Assembly: GCA_010093515.1 (NCBI GenBank)
Contig: MU001691.1
Coordinates: 475,694 to 539,693, forward strand
Reading direction: 5' to 3'
DNA length: 64,000 nucleotides
From: Lineolata rhizophorae
Lineage: Eukaryota > Ascomycota > Dothideomycetes > Lineolatales > Lineolataceae
This document shows positions 11,401-22,487 of the stretch, one piece after another. The notes beneath the pieces are model-generated. The model was not told the DNA's origin. It ran no database searches and saw only the letters and a list, made by a program, of their open reading frames with translations. The position numbers and the translations under genes are program-made. The first letter of the stretch is position 1, and each line of letters begins with the position of its first letter.

Positions 11401-12475
11401 GGAGGCCTCCGGCGAGCTCTACGTCGTCGGGCACCCGTCGTCGCACCACCTGGCGTCGGGCGGGCGGCGCGGCGTCGTCGGCGTGCGCCGCCCCGTCTCG
11501 GACCCCTGGGGCGACGACGCCGTGCCGAGGCTGCAGCGCGACCGCCGCAGCCGCGCGCGGCTGAGCGTGTGGAAGGCGCCGAGCCTGGACGAGGACTTCG
11601 AGGCCCCGCGCGCCGGCGGCAGCGGCTTCTGGGGGTCGTTCCGGTCCGGGACGAGCTCGGCCGCGGGCGGGTCGGCGGGGGAGGGCGGCGCCGCGGGGTT
11701 CCGCGGCTCGCTGAGGCTAAGGAGCAGGGCGAATTTGCAGGTGGCGTTGTTTTGCCTGGGGTTCATCTTCCCGTTCGCGTGGTTTGCGGGGGCGCTGACG
11801 AGGCTGCCGAAGCCGGTGGGGGCCGAGGACGAGGGCGGCGGGGAGGAGGAGAAGGAGGGCGTGGGGAAGGAGGCGACTGGGGGCCGGGCGCGCACGCAGG
11901 CGCAGATGGACGTCGAGAGGGCGATCCGGAGGTCCGTGGGGCCGGCCGAGGAGATCGGCTATCAGAAGGCGAGGTGGTGGCGCAATCTCAATAGGGTCAT
12001 GTGTCTGGTGGGGATCGTGGTTTTGGGCGTCGTGGTAAGTTTTTTTTTGTGGCTTCAATTTTGCGTTTTGATTTGAGTTTTTTTTTTTTTTTGGTTTTTT
12101 GTGCGCTGCTTCTTTCGGGGCGCGTATGGGGGGCCAATTGCGCATCGCGGCCATAGCTTCCCGCTCGCTCAAAACCGGGCGCATGGGATGGCGGGTCGCA
12201 CGTTTATTGCCCGCGTTGTCGGGACTGAGGGCGGCGGGGCCGCGGAGAGGCATCGATGTTGTGTCGCCGATCTGGGGTTTCCGTGCTCGGTTCCATCATG
12301 CTTCGGGCTGGTGTTCTGGAATGCGAAGCGGGCATGGGGGACAACATGTGATCTTTGCTTTTCTCTTTTCTTGTTTTCCGTTTGCAACAGGTTGAGAACT
12401 TCGAACTGACGTGTCTTGTGTCTGGAACAGATTGCGCTCGTGGTTATAGGGACCAAGCTGCCGTCGTCACGATAA
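8445..12475 (+). CDS. Fungal serine/proline-rich membrane protein
   Basis: Join 8445-10852, 10969-12034, 12431-12475; 1172 aa. It resembles a Pezizomycotina-restricted group usually annotated only as serine-rich protein; function unknown. Residues 1 to about 1040 are disordered Ser/Pro/Arg/Gln-rich sequence with phospho-site-like SPS/SSS clusters and a polyglutamine run. After intron 1 (GTAAGG...CCAG, GCTAAC branch) comes the conserved RSYYRRGERASIGSG block. The C-terminus has two hydrophobic segments (about 1060-1080 and 1146-1168) flanking an acidic loop, with the conserved YQKARWWRNLNRVMC just before the second. The last intron (396 nt) falls inside that second segment, and only acceptor 12430 restores it (GVV|IALVVIGTKL), giving a 15-codon last exon. 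Topology therefore suggests a membrane-anchored protein with a very long disordered head. ATG 8445 is the first in-frame ATG; an upstream exon cannot be excluded. Confidence 0.8.
9867..9893 (+). repeat. In-frame CAG/CAA polyglutamine tract
   Basis: Seven CAG followed by two CAA codons encode nine glutamines inside the disordered region of the serine-rich membrane protein. Further Gln/His-rich codons lie in the preceding 100 bp. A candidate length-variable microsatellite. Confidence 0.85.
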
Positions 12476-14709
12476 AAGGCGGTCGGCGTGGCCTTGTTGC
12501 TTACGCCTATTATTGTCGTCACACGACTTATCCTGGAAGGAGCTGTGGCACTTCTTCCGTACACTCGCTCGACTTGTCCGCTAGAGGGTGGACAGGGCCC
12601 TTTTTAACGCCTTGTAATGCTTCTTTCTTGGCTCTATTGGAATCCGACCTTGGACGCCTATACGGCAAATGTTACGACCTTTTTTTTCTTTTAAGGTGGG
12701 AAAAATCATACGACGATTTCTCTCTCTTGAGACACATTCTCTCAAAGGCTACGTAGACACTCATTCCGTCATTTCTCACTCAAATTCTCCAAATCTCGCC
12801 GACTTATGTCCTCCTCTTTTCCTCCTTTTGCTGTTTTTGTATGACGAGAAACGCCCCCCGACTTTAGCGATGAACCCGATTTCAGTATTTTTATTTTGTT
12901 CTTTCTAATGTCCTGCTATGTACAGCGAGGGCCCTTTCTTTTTATTCTTTTCCTTTTTGACTCATCTTGTCGAACCATTTCAGCCCTACCTGTAACAACT
13001 ACCGGTCATGCATTGTACCATAGGCACGAGTGCATCCTCATCGTCATCAGCGTCAAGCGTCATTGGTTTCTTTCTGGTGTAAATTGGAAAATGGGGCGGA
13101 AATTCTCAAGAGGAATAATGCTTATTGGCAGATGGATTGACTTTAACCTCTTGTTCTGGATTCGGGCCCAGCAGACTAGATGTAGATGATTATATTTGGC
13201 TCTGCACGGATTTCTCGCTACTTTGGCTTTCATGAGCGATGGATATAGTATCACCACGTCGGTCTAGGTAGCTCAAAGAATTTGCGATTCTTTTTCTTTT
13301 CACAAGGTATTGTGCCGGTGCCTTCCGAATGGGATGTGTGCTCTCTCTTCCTCGCCTTGCGAAGGCTGGCGAACACCGTTCTACAGCTCATAGTAGAACG
13401 CTGACAAGGTCTCGAACGCCACTAGCTCCAATCCTCCAATTATGCAATCTTTAAGCTACATGCCCACAATTGACGTCACGCGATGGCGCCACCGTAACTC
13501 AAACCAGCCCAGCCGTGCTTACATATGTACATAGGCCGCCAGCCTCCAACCTCCTTGCCGCGCGAAGCCGAACCAATTCTCGCGAAGGCGGGAGAGAGCG
13601 TCCGGTCACTTCGGCGCCAGCTCGCTCCGAGCTCAGGCGATGCCGTCGCAGGGCCAAAGAGCACAGGCCATCGCACATCGCTCCTCCAATTAGTCCCACC
13701 CTCGACCGCACAGCAACCGGACACGAAGCCCGCAGAAAAACAAAGAAAAGGACAATCTTTCTTTTCCTTTTTTGCCCCGCCAGCCGCGGCTGGACTCGCC
13801 GAAAATAACCGGCCCGGCGCGTCGCAGATGCCTTCCGTCGCCCTTCCTTTTGGCTGCTACGTACTGACCGGGGGGCCCGCGAGCCCGGATTCGGAGGGCG
13901 TATGGAGTACACAGGCAATTTTTTCGCCTCCCTTCGGAAGATAAAGTGTGGCTGGGGTTTCTTGAGCCGTGGGGGGCGGTTGGAAGGGGACTTTTGGGTT
14001 CGGCTTGAGCCGAGTTGTTTGAGGGTGAAACGTCGGGGGTGCCAGGGGGGTGGTGGGCGGATGGATGGGATGACTGGGGCTCCGGCGGGTGGTTCGTGAG
14101 AAGTGGCACGTGCGTTGCTTGGGATTTGGAATGGAGAGGAAATCTGCAATGCTAATTTTTTTTTTTCGGCGTATGTGTGTGCGTGGTTGGATTAATGCAT
14201 GAAATTCTGCCTCTTCTACTCTGACTGTCAGGGAGGATCACGTGGGAAAATGAATGCATTGAAATGCAATTCAACTGGACGAGAAATCACGGACTCAGGG
14301 CAACAGATAGAACAGGTCATCGCATCCTCACCAGGCCTCGGGAATCAGCTTCCACAAACAAATCGTTTAGTCACGAGGCTTTCAAAATATGCTTGTACGA
14401 ATCTGTCAGCGCCTGTTTTGCCGAGCTTACATAGTACGCTCAGGCGCTCCACTTGATTCGACAAGTGTAAGCGCCGACATCTGCGCTCGATACGTGTACA
14501 AGTTGGGGGACACGCCTTGGACTGACGTGCTCGGGACCTTTCCACTGCCTGAGCAGGATTTCGGGTCACCGGTGAGCGACATTCAGATAAGGTAACGCTA
14601 GCGAGAAAAGCCGTCACTTCTCGCACGTCGCCGCTTTCTTGATCTAGTCTTCTTTACACCAACTGAGCTCGTCCTTGAGTAACGAAGGGGCCGCACTCTG
14701 TCGTCATCA
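12476..14709. other. Intergenic, no gene recognised
   Basis: A T-rich 3' region of the serine-rich gene (12.6-13.3 kb) is followed by mixed-composition DNA. Open frames here are short, overlap on both strands and show no family resemblance. No RNA gene or repeat found by eye. Confidence 0.5.
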
Positions 14710-15153
14710 ATGGAGACGCGGCCTCCAGCTCTTGAGAAGCTATGCCGAGTTGTCGTCTATGCAAGAGTCACCGATATCGAAGGAGACTCTCTCACACGAC
14801 CTGTTACATTAGGCTATGATGTCTGCGCCCAACTTCACTTGCGCGATCTTCATAATCAAATCACGTTTGAGGGCTATGATGCTGTCCACTGTCTGCCCCA
14901 TTTTGACTCTCCCAAATATATCAAAATATATATTCTTTTCGACTTCGGTGTGACAGGTAGTTTAAGCAAAGACGAATTGGCGCAACTTCCACATTACGTA
15001 TTCTTAGCGACCCGACACAATGGAGCTTGGTCAGTCAACAAGTTCATTCATGAGCATGAGCTGACCTCACCAGTAGGAAATATAATTATCGACACTCTGC
15101 AAATTAAAAGATCCACCAACGGACGCAGGACTATACGTGGGGTGGTAAAGTAG
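14710..15153 (+). CDS. Hypothetical protein, 147 aa
   Basis: Uninterrupted ATG-to-TAG frame with a balanced, protein-like composition (for example EGDSLTRPVTLGYDVCAQLH and FDFGVTGSLSKDELAQLP) in an otherwise empty AT-leaning region. No family recognised, no signal peptide or membrane segment, and no visible splice pair extending it. It could be a lineage-specific small gene, a remnant exon of a lost gene, or a chance frame. Confidence 0.35.
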   Translation: METRPPALEKLCRVVVYARVTDIEGDSLTRPVTLGYDVCAQLHLRDLHNQITFEGYDAVHCLPHFDSPKYIKIYILFDFGVTGSLSKDELAQLPHYVFLATRHNGAWSVNKFIHEHELTSPVGNIIIDTLQIKRSTNGRRTIRGVVK

Positions 15154-16731
15154 AGCAGGATATTCTCGAGGAAGAGAGGCTTTTACAGCAAACCGAATTC
15201 TCCTTTCAAGCCGTTTCTGGCGACGTCTCCCCCTTACCCCACAAGCAGAACTTCTTAGGCTTGTCCCGCGCGTCATAGACATGTTGTCTCTGATCTGGTG
15301 GGCAGGCTTGGCCGCGTGCGACTGCTAGGACACACCTGCGCATTTCCTTCAGGCGACCTAAATAAAGCACGCATGTTTTCGCACATCTAGAATGAACGTC
15401 AGCATATTCACTACTATATTGTGCCGTCAGTACGTTCGTTGATCGGCGAGAGTTGATGACTCCGATTCGGATGTTGAATGTTGCGAGAGAGGAGGAAGGA
15501 GAAGCAAGATGCGGGGTTGGAACGATGCGAAGGCCTACTCCGAATCGTTGTCTACAGCCTTTATGGAGCCAATAGGGGGGCCTCTACGACTCCGGATCAA
15601 CGCAGGCTCCAGTGCTGGGTAAGCACCCGTAGAGTATCCCAATCGCATGGAAATAACGTGTTGATTCTACGCGTTTGTAGTTAAACTGTACGGGCTCATT
15701 GACGCGCTTGATTTACCCACTCTATGATGCCCTCCTCGACTAACATCGCCGCCGCTTATGCCCCATCTTAGTGCCGCTTAGCTGTTGCAATAGCACTATT
15801 AAATACCATGCTGCCTCCGAGAAGCTCGCTGACCTCTCTAGGGTCGGCGACCTCTTTCACGAGGCCAAGGAGGTCGTGGCCGAGGATACGAGCAAGCGCA
15901 TTCCCTTACTTATGTCTACCCGGCTAGCACACTCTACAGGTGACTATTCAGCGTCGGAGCCTATGTAGATCCAGAACTGAGCAGACCTCCTACTAACTTC
16001 CATCGGGGTGGCGAAGGGATGTGAACGTAGACAAAAGGGATGCGGATCTAGACTCACTCTATCCATATTCCTAGAATCTCTTGCTATTTTAAGCAGATCC
16101 AAACCTTAGGAGATCTCTAGCGTTCTAATATCAATCGACTATGTTGCCTAGTGTAGCGTTGTCTCCTTTTGTGGTGCTGACGACTCGACGCTTGCTCCTC
16201 AAGAAGCTTCAAATACTCATGGCTCCCGACTTGATGCTCATGTTCGGTGGTGCATGAGCAACCCATTTGCAATGTTTGAGGGAGCGGTATTCCTCCGAGT
16301 TTGCGGTGGTGTGACGTCCAAGTTCGACCCTTACTCAAAAACAGCCTGTACTATTTCGGCGGGTATTCCGAGTAGCACATCATGCAGTCGAGAATAGGGC
16401 CAGTCGCATTTCTTAATTGTGACAATGCTCCGTCATGTGATATGATACGCTTAAAAGGTCGCAGTCCAGTATTGATTTGACGTCCTACCGGTTATGAACC
16501 AGAAACATGCCAAAGGTTTACGTAATGCTACGCGCAGTCATATGCTAGTAAAATCGCTTTTTCCGAGTTTCCATATCTAGAATCTCGACCTATATAGTGA
16601 AGTGGATTTGCTACTTTTGCCATGACACTGCAAAGAGAACTAGGACGCGCCGTACTGTTCTCTTCAACGTGGATCAACTGGAACATTGCTTAGTACTCTG
16701 CGGATTTAAGACACCAGTAAAAGAGAAACCT
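15154..16731. other. Intergenic, no gene recognised
   Basis: Mixed AT-leaning DNA with many stop codons in all frames and only short frames (under about 75 codons). It includes the 3' flank of the amidohydrolase gene. Possibly old decayed sequence, but no identifiable element remains. Confidence 0.45.
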
Positions 16732-18079
16732 TTATAAGGCTAATTGATGGCCATCACGCCAAACACTACGCAAGTTCAACGTCGCGTCAATATTCTCGAG
16801 TGGATTTCCTTCCACAAGCGTCAGATCGGCTTTCAGTCCCTCAGCTATCTGTCCACGGTCGTTGAATCCAAAGCGGCGGGCGGTCACGCTCGTGGCTGAC
16901 CGCAGAGCTTCCTGAGGCGTGAAGCCACAATATGTAACCATCAAATAGAGCTCGTGGTGGATGGAGAGTCCGAAGGCAGTACCCAACGCTGGACCTGCGG
17001 AATCCGATCCACTTTACAAAGGTCAGAAGTCAGCATTCTCCTCCGTGTAAGGCACCTGACACGCAACTAAAACGAAGGAGTCACGCAAAATCATAAGTTC
17101 TTGAGCGGTAGACTCACCAAATGACATCTATACCAGCCGCCTTGAGCTGGCGCACGCTCTCGTACCCATATTCGACCTTCCCTATCCCCGCCGAAAACCC
17201 CATGCACTGACACAACCGTTGCTTGCCGCCCTCGTCAATTCGGCCTTCCACGCGTGGATCATGTGCAAACCGCTCCGCGATAGCCTGTCCCTCTTTGGTC
17301 AAGCTACCGAGGGCAGCTAGCGTCGGGTTTACCCACGCGTTGTTCGCCTTGTACGCATCAGTGAGCTCCTGCGTGGGCGGCTGGTCGCAGAACGTATGCG
17401 TCAAGCCATCGACGCCCGCGCGCAGCACCGTCAACGTGTCGGCCAGACACGTCGCGTGCGCGACGGCGGGCTTGCCGTGCTCGTGCGCCGCCCGCACCAC
17501 CGCCTCCTGGAGCTCCTGCGTGGGGTGCGCGAACTGCTGGCCCATGGCGGTGCCCGACTCGTGCATCAGCTTGATGTAGCTGGCGCCGCCGGCGACGGCG
17601 CTGGCGACGTAGGCCGCGGCTTCCTCGCCGTTGGTCAGCCGCGGCCAGGCCGCGATCTCGGCCATAGTCTCGGCCGACTTGTCGTGCGCCGTCACCACGG
17701 GGACGGGCCACCCGTTCTCGATGCAGGCGCCCAGTAAGGCGAACTTGATGTCAGCCGCCTCCTTAGACTCGGCGGCGAGCGTGGACAGCTTGGAGATGTT
17801 CCTGGGTTCGTTATGCATGTCCATGACGGTTGTGACACCGAAGCGGAGCGCTTGGGTCAATGCGAGAGGGTTGCCTTTGTCGGCGTGAATGTGCGCGTCG
17901 ATGAGGCCGGGAAGGAGGGTATGGCCGGGCTTCGAGATGACTGTCGCAGTGGAATCCTTCGGCGCTGGTCCACTGTCAAAAGACTTAATTTTGCTGTCGG
18001 AGACGACGACAAAGCCATTTTCGATGACATCCTCCCCGGTGAATATACGGACATCTGAGACGATGAAGCTATCCGCCAT
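16732..18079 (-). CDS. Amidohydrolase family protein (metal-dependent)
   Basis: Complement of join 16732-17011, 17118-18079; 413 aa. Member of the amidohydrolase superfamily, in the imidazolonepropionase/prolidase-like group that hydrolyses C-N bonds of cyclic or peptide-like amides; the substrate cannot be told from sequence. Visible ligands: HxH at His63/His65 (GLIDAHIHAD), Lys170 as probable carboxylated lysine (GASYIKLMHESG), His208 (PAVAHATC), His228 (GLTHTFCD) and Asp324 (CGSDSAGP). The metal site looks complete. The 106-nt intron (GTGAGT...AAAG) splits codon 321 just before the Asp324 motif and rejoins it exactly. Start Met18079 gives MADSFIVSDVRIFTGE, the usual beta-sandwich start; an upstream in-frame extension to 18145 lacks an ATG start and looks like leader. 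No secretion signal, so probably cytosolic. No pathway partners adjoin it. Confidence 0.9.
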
Positions 18080-20600
18080 GGCGCAAATTGGATAACGGCG
18101 CAGGGGGAGACACGTAAGACACGTAAGACTGCAAAACAAAGACAAAATGGACGCAACAGATAAAGTAGACGGTGACGATAATGCGAATGGGAAAGTCGGC
18201 TATATGAAGACTGCTTTCGTCCTACGCCTTTCCCGCTCTCTCCCCACGGGGCGCTACCGTTTGTGGGCTTAACCGGGACCCCTCATACAATTTCAGCCAC
18301 CCCTCTCTCGGCTCCCGCACCTGCATACCTGGGCGCGCTACTGCACTAGCTGGATAATCCTAAAGGAAGATTTGCTGCACAAGATGCTGTCTTGAAGGGC
18401 CTCTGAGCCATAATAGCTGTTTTGTCATAGGGGTGTCGCGGCTCCGACGTTGTGTTCGCGAGGTTCCAGAATCTCATTTCCGCCCTATCCCGATTTGTAC
18501 TAAGCAAAAATCACGCAATGACTGGGCTATCTTGCCAGTTAGTTTCCCGTACGGCTTCTCTCTAGACCGCCCAATGATCAGAGTGCAGAGCTGGGCTACA
18601 TAGCTGGACCAAGTCGCTTAAGCCCGATCTCCGAGGCCCACGCTTCTCGCCCCAACAATCCTCCCATCCACCCACGTGCTTCTAGGTGAGATGGCAGCTA
18701 GACGTATTTAAGCTTCCAGACGAAATCGTCGTTGAAGGCCGAGTCTTCCGCTACGTTCTATTAACCTCATCCGAGCAATCTTCCGACTGCGGTATGTAAA
18801 CCGTACTCAAGTTTCGGGGCTTCTCTTGCCAACTTGGCACCCGACGAGCCGATGCTCCGTAATTCTTTCGCTAGTTCAAAATATGGCCCATGGCCAATCC
18901 AAGGCTACCTATGCCGCAGTTCTAATCAAAGAGACTGAACCCATCGATACCAAAGCCATTGTTAGTATTGCACTTACCGTTGGTCGGCTCGTCCCGCCGA
19001 TAGTCGCACGACTATCCGAGTACAATTGCGCCAACGGCAAGTTACGGTTTCCCAAAGACTAGAAGATACTCAAGATGATCCTTAAAAAGAAGTTAATGCT
19101 AGACACAGTACGCATAGCTATCGCAGAATTGGCGCTTACCCCCAGCAGACCGTACTCAGCTTGATTAATTTCCTAGTGTATACTTCAAGCGCGAATAGAC
19201 GTGAGCCACATGGTAAACCCTTCACTTCCAAACTATATGCATCTCAGCCTAGCTGTGTCATAATCTGCTTTGTATTCTGCACGCAAGGCAACGATAAAAT
19301 CAACCGCCTTGTGTTGTCATGATTTTTGAGACCATGCCATCTATGGAGAAGCGCAGATCGTGCAGCAGGCTTTCAGAACAGAATTCTAGATTGAGGTGAA
19401 GAACAAACCGCGCGGAAGATTGAGCGCGTTCTGTACAACGAACTCTGTATTTGTACAGAGCTCTTGCTTTGTACACCAAAAACGTGTGATTACTGTACGC
19501 TTACTCTTTACTTGAAAATACTCCGTAACCTCACTAGAAATTTACATTTGCTCGGCATTATCAAACAAAGAGTTCAATCTCATCTTGAATTTTCAGGTAC
19601 TCTGCACATAAGCTTTCGCTTTAAATTTTTCAACCCCTTAATAATAGGGTGAGTCGAGTTTCCAATTTGGTTGCAATGTGACGCTGTAACACATAATGCC
19701 GATTTTTCCAAGTTAAAGTTCAACATCCACCCTTACTTTGTATAATTTTGTTTCCTGCTCTGAGGATCTGCCCAGGAAACGAATCATTACAAGTAGGTGG
19801 CAATACATAGTCATCCTTGCGCAGATCATATACGCCAAGCCTACTTAATTGCCGCCCAGCTTCGTAAAATAACATCCTTGCCTAGAACCGCTACGCTTGA
19901 GGAAGGTCATCTCAGGTTAACAAGGTCTTGGATTATTGGCCATTTGGATGCACCTACCTTTTGCAACATCAAGTCCGTTTACCTGGATCTAATCCAGGTT
20001 GTGCACCGTCTATCGTTGATAAGATGGAAGCTTGGCGCATAATTCCGCAGACATTGTCGTGCAGGCGTCACGTCGGCAAAACTTCTAGGCGGTCGCCAGC
20101 AGCCGTATTTATTTGAAAGCATTCGCACGCTCGTTGTCCAAATTTCTCGTTCCTGGATCGCGGATATTGCATTACTTCAACCTTGTTCCTCTCACTTTGA
20201 TCTAGCGTGGCAAATATTTAGATCCCAACCCCCTACGATCAGATCTAGTGGATCCAATGGTTTAAAATATTACATGAAAACCGGCATCACGAGATTCGCA
20301 ATGGTACGTCATTAAGCTCTGCACCGCTCAATTATAGAGCTTAATTATTTTTTTTTTTTTCAGATAACTGATATCAAACTGATTCTAATTCTCTTGTTCG
20401 GTTTCTAGTAAGCTGTACGAGGTTTAACGTAATTGACACCGGTGAACTGTGGCTGAATACAGCAAAATTTCAGAACTCAACCGGAATCAATAAGTCTATC
20501 TTAAACTCTGGTTATTCCAAACTCTGGCCTAGACAAAATTTTGCAAAACTTCACTACACTACGCCTACCTCTAAACTACAGTGGCCCGAATATTGGCGTA
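18080..20600. other. AT-leaning intergenic region, no gene recognised
   Basis: Holds the amidohydrolase promoter (left end) and the aminopeptidase promoter (right end). Between about 19.2 and 20.6 kb the DNA is AT-rich with stops in every frame. Short frames, for example at 18826-19062, show no family resemblance. May include decayed repeat DNA, unproven. Confidence 0.45.
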
Positions 20601-22487
20601 ATGAGGCGAAATCATTTCATGACAGTTCTTGGGGTAGCATGGCTACCATCTCTAGCTCTTGCTAAAAGCGTGCCCAAGATTTACGTCAATCATTTCTATC
20701 CGAATGTCACGTCGCAAGCTCTCCAAGACGACATCACAACAGAGGGGTAGGTTAACACACGGATTTCGCCTGAACAACGGACATTGGACTGTAATCTCAC
20801 TTGAAAAAAAAAAAAAACAGATTAATGGGAAATCTCGCCGAGCTCTACCAGATCGCTCTTGACAACGATGGCAACCGAGCTTTCGGCCTCCCTGGCTACG
20901 AGGCTTCCGGCGACTTCATTTGGTCACGAATCTCTGGCTCAGACAGAGTCATCGCATCCAAGCAGGACTTCCCTGGCCTCTTCAACGACGTAACGTCCAT
21001 CACCCTGACTGTCAATGACGAGGATTATTACGTCTACGGTCTCACGTACTCGCCTTCGACATCGGAGGAGGGCATGACGGCAGAGATGGTTTTCGGGCCC
21101 ACGGGTGAGGCAGGGTGCGCCGTTGATGGCTACGAGGGCTACGATGTTGAAGGCAAAATCGTTCTCGCCGAGCGCGGGCCGTGCCCCGATGGTACCACCT
21201 TGTCTGGACGCGTGCGGCCAGCTGCGGCTGCGGGAGCGGTCGGCATCATCATTTACAATTCCTCGCCGGGAAATGTGACCGCAGGAACACTCGTTGCGCC
21301 TGATCCGGATTTTGTGCCTGCAGGATTCATCAATATGGATGATGGGGAGGCCTTGAGAAGTAGGCTGGCGGCCGGGGAGGAGTTGACGGCGCATTTTCAG
21401 CAGACGCAGCTGATCGAAACGAGGATCAGCCAGAACTTCCTTGCTGAGACGAAGGCAGGCGATCCGAATAATGTTATTATGGTAAGAAATCCCCTACATT
21501 GGCTCAAAAGTGATCTGAAGCTGCAGCTCCAGTTTGCCTCTGAACGCCATTCATTATTTTGAAATTGTATTATGGCGCTCTCGGCTCCAATCAGCCCCTT
21601 TCAAGGCTTTTAGTGTTCTTTAGGATCCATCACGTACCTGTGCAGAGTTTAACTTTAAATAGCTCGGTGCACACCTGGACAGTGTTAAGGCCGGCCCAGG
21701 AATCAATGACGACGGTAAGCATTCACTGGCCGCGGAGGTTGCGAAATTTACTAACAATATGGAACCGCAGGATCTGGAACCAGCCTTATCCTTGAGCTCT
21801 TTACAGCTCTAGAAAAGTACAATATCAAGAACAAAGTCCGATTTGCGTGGTGGGGAGCAGAAGAAAACGGACTTGTTGGTTCCACATTTTACACCGATAA
21901 CCTAAACACTACCCAAGCGGACAAGATCCTCGCCTACCTGAACTTCGATATGGTGTCTCGCGGCTACTTCGGCGTCTTCGACGGCGACGGTAGCACGCAC
22001 GGCCTGGTTGGTCCTCCTGGCTCCGGCGTCATTGAGGAGCTTTTCGTGGAGGACTTGACTAGCAAGGGCATCGAGGTCACTCCCGCCGAGTTCTCAGGCG
22101 GTAGTGACTACGCCACATTCATGGAGAATCTGGAAATCGCAGTCGGCGGATTGCATACGGGCACCGGCATCGAGCAGGATCCATGCTACCATCAACCATG
22201 TGATACGTACGATAATGTGAATGCGACAGTATTAACCATAAATGCGAAGGTGAGTCAAATGGAATGAACCGAGTAACTGAAATTTCCGCTAATTGAAGCA
22301 GGCGGCTGCGCATGTGCTTGCGACACTGGCCATGGTCGGCGACGAATTAATTCCGAAGTCGAACTCGACCTCAGGTGCAGTGAAGCGTAATGCTTACACT
22401 GGCGCGATAGAACGATCAGCAATGCCGGTGGCGTGGACGCAATTTGAGGATCAAAGACATGTGTTTGGATGCGGACACGAGATCTGA
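20601..22487 (+). CDS. Secreted M28 aminopeptidase (aminopeptidase Y-like)
   Basis: Join 20601-20746, 20821-21481, 21663-21714, 21771-22249, 22302-22487; 507 aa. Zinc aminopeptidase of family M28A, expected to be secreted or vacuolar and to release N-terminal residues from peptides. N-terminal hydrophobic signal (about 1-21, ending SLALA), then a substrate-facing region, a PA (protease-associated) domain around 110-220 (EGKIVLAERGPCPDGTT, GAVGIIIYNS), then the peptidase domain. Zinc and catalytic residues are all visible: His273 (LGAHLDS), the Asp285-Asp286 pair (INDDGSG), Glu317-Glu318 (WGAEENG), Asp346 (LNFDMVS) and His415 (GLHTG). Four introns (74, 181, 56, 52 nt) have good GT-AG ends, and the 52-nt exon 3 is needed to supply His273 and the Asp pair. 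Cysteines PCYHQPCDTY match the family disulfide. It stands alone in AT-rich DNA. Confidence 0.93.
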
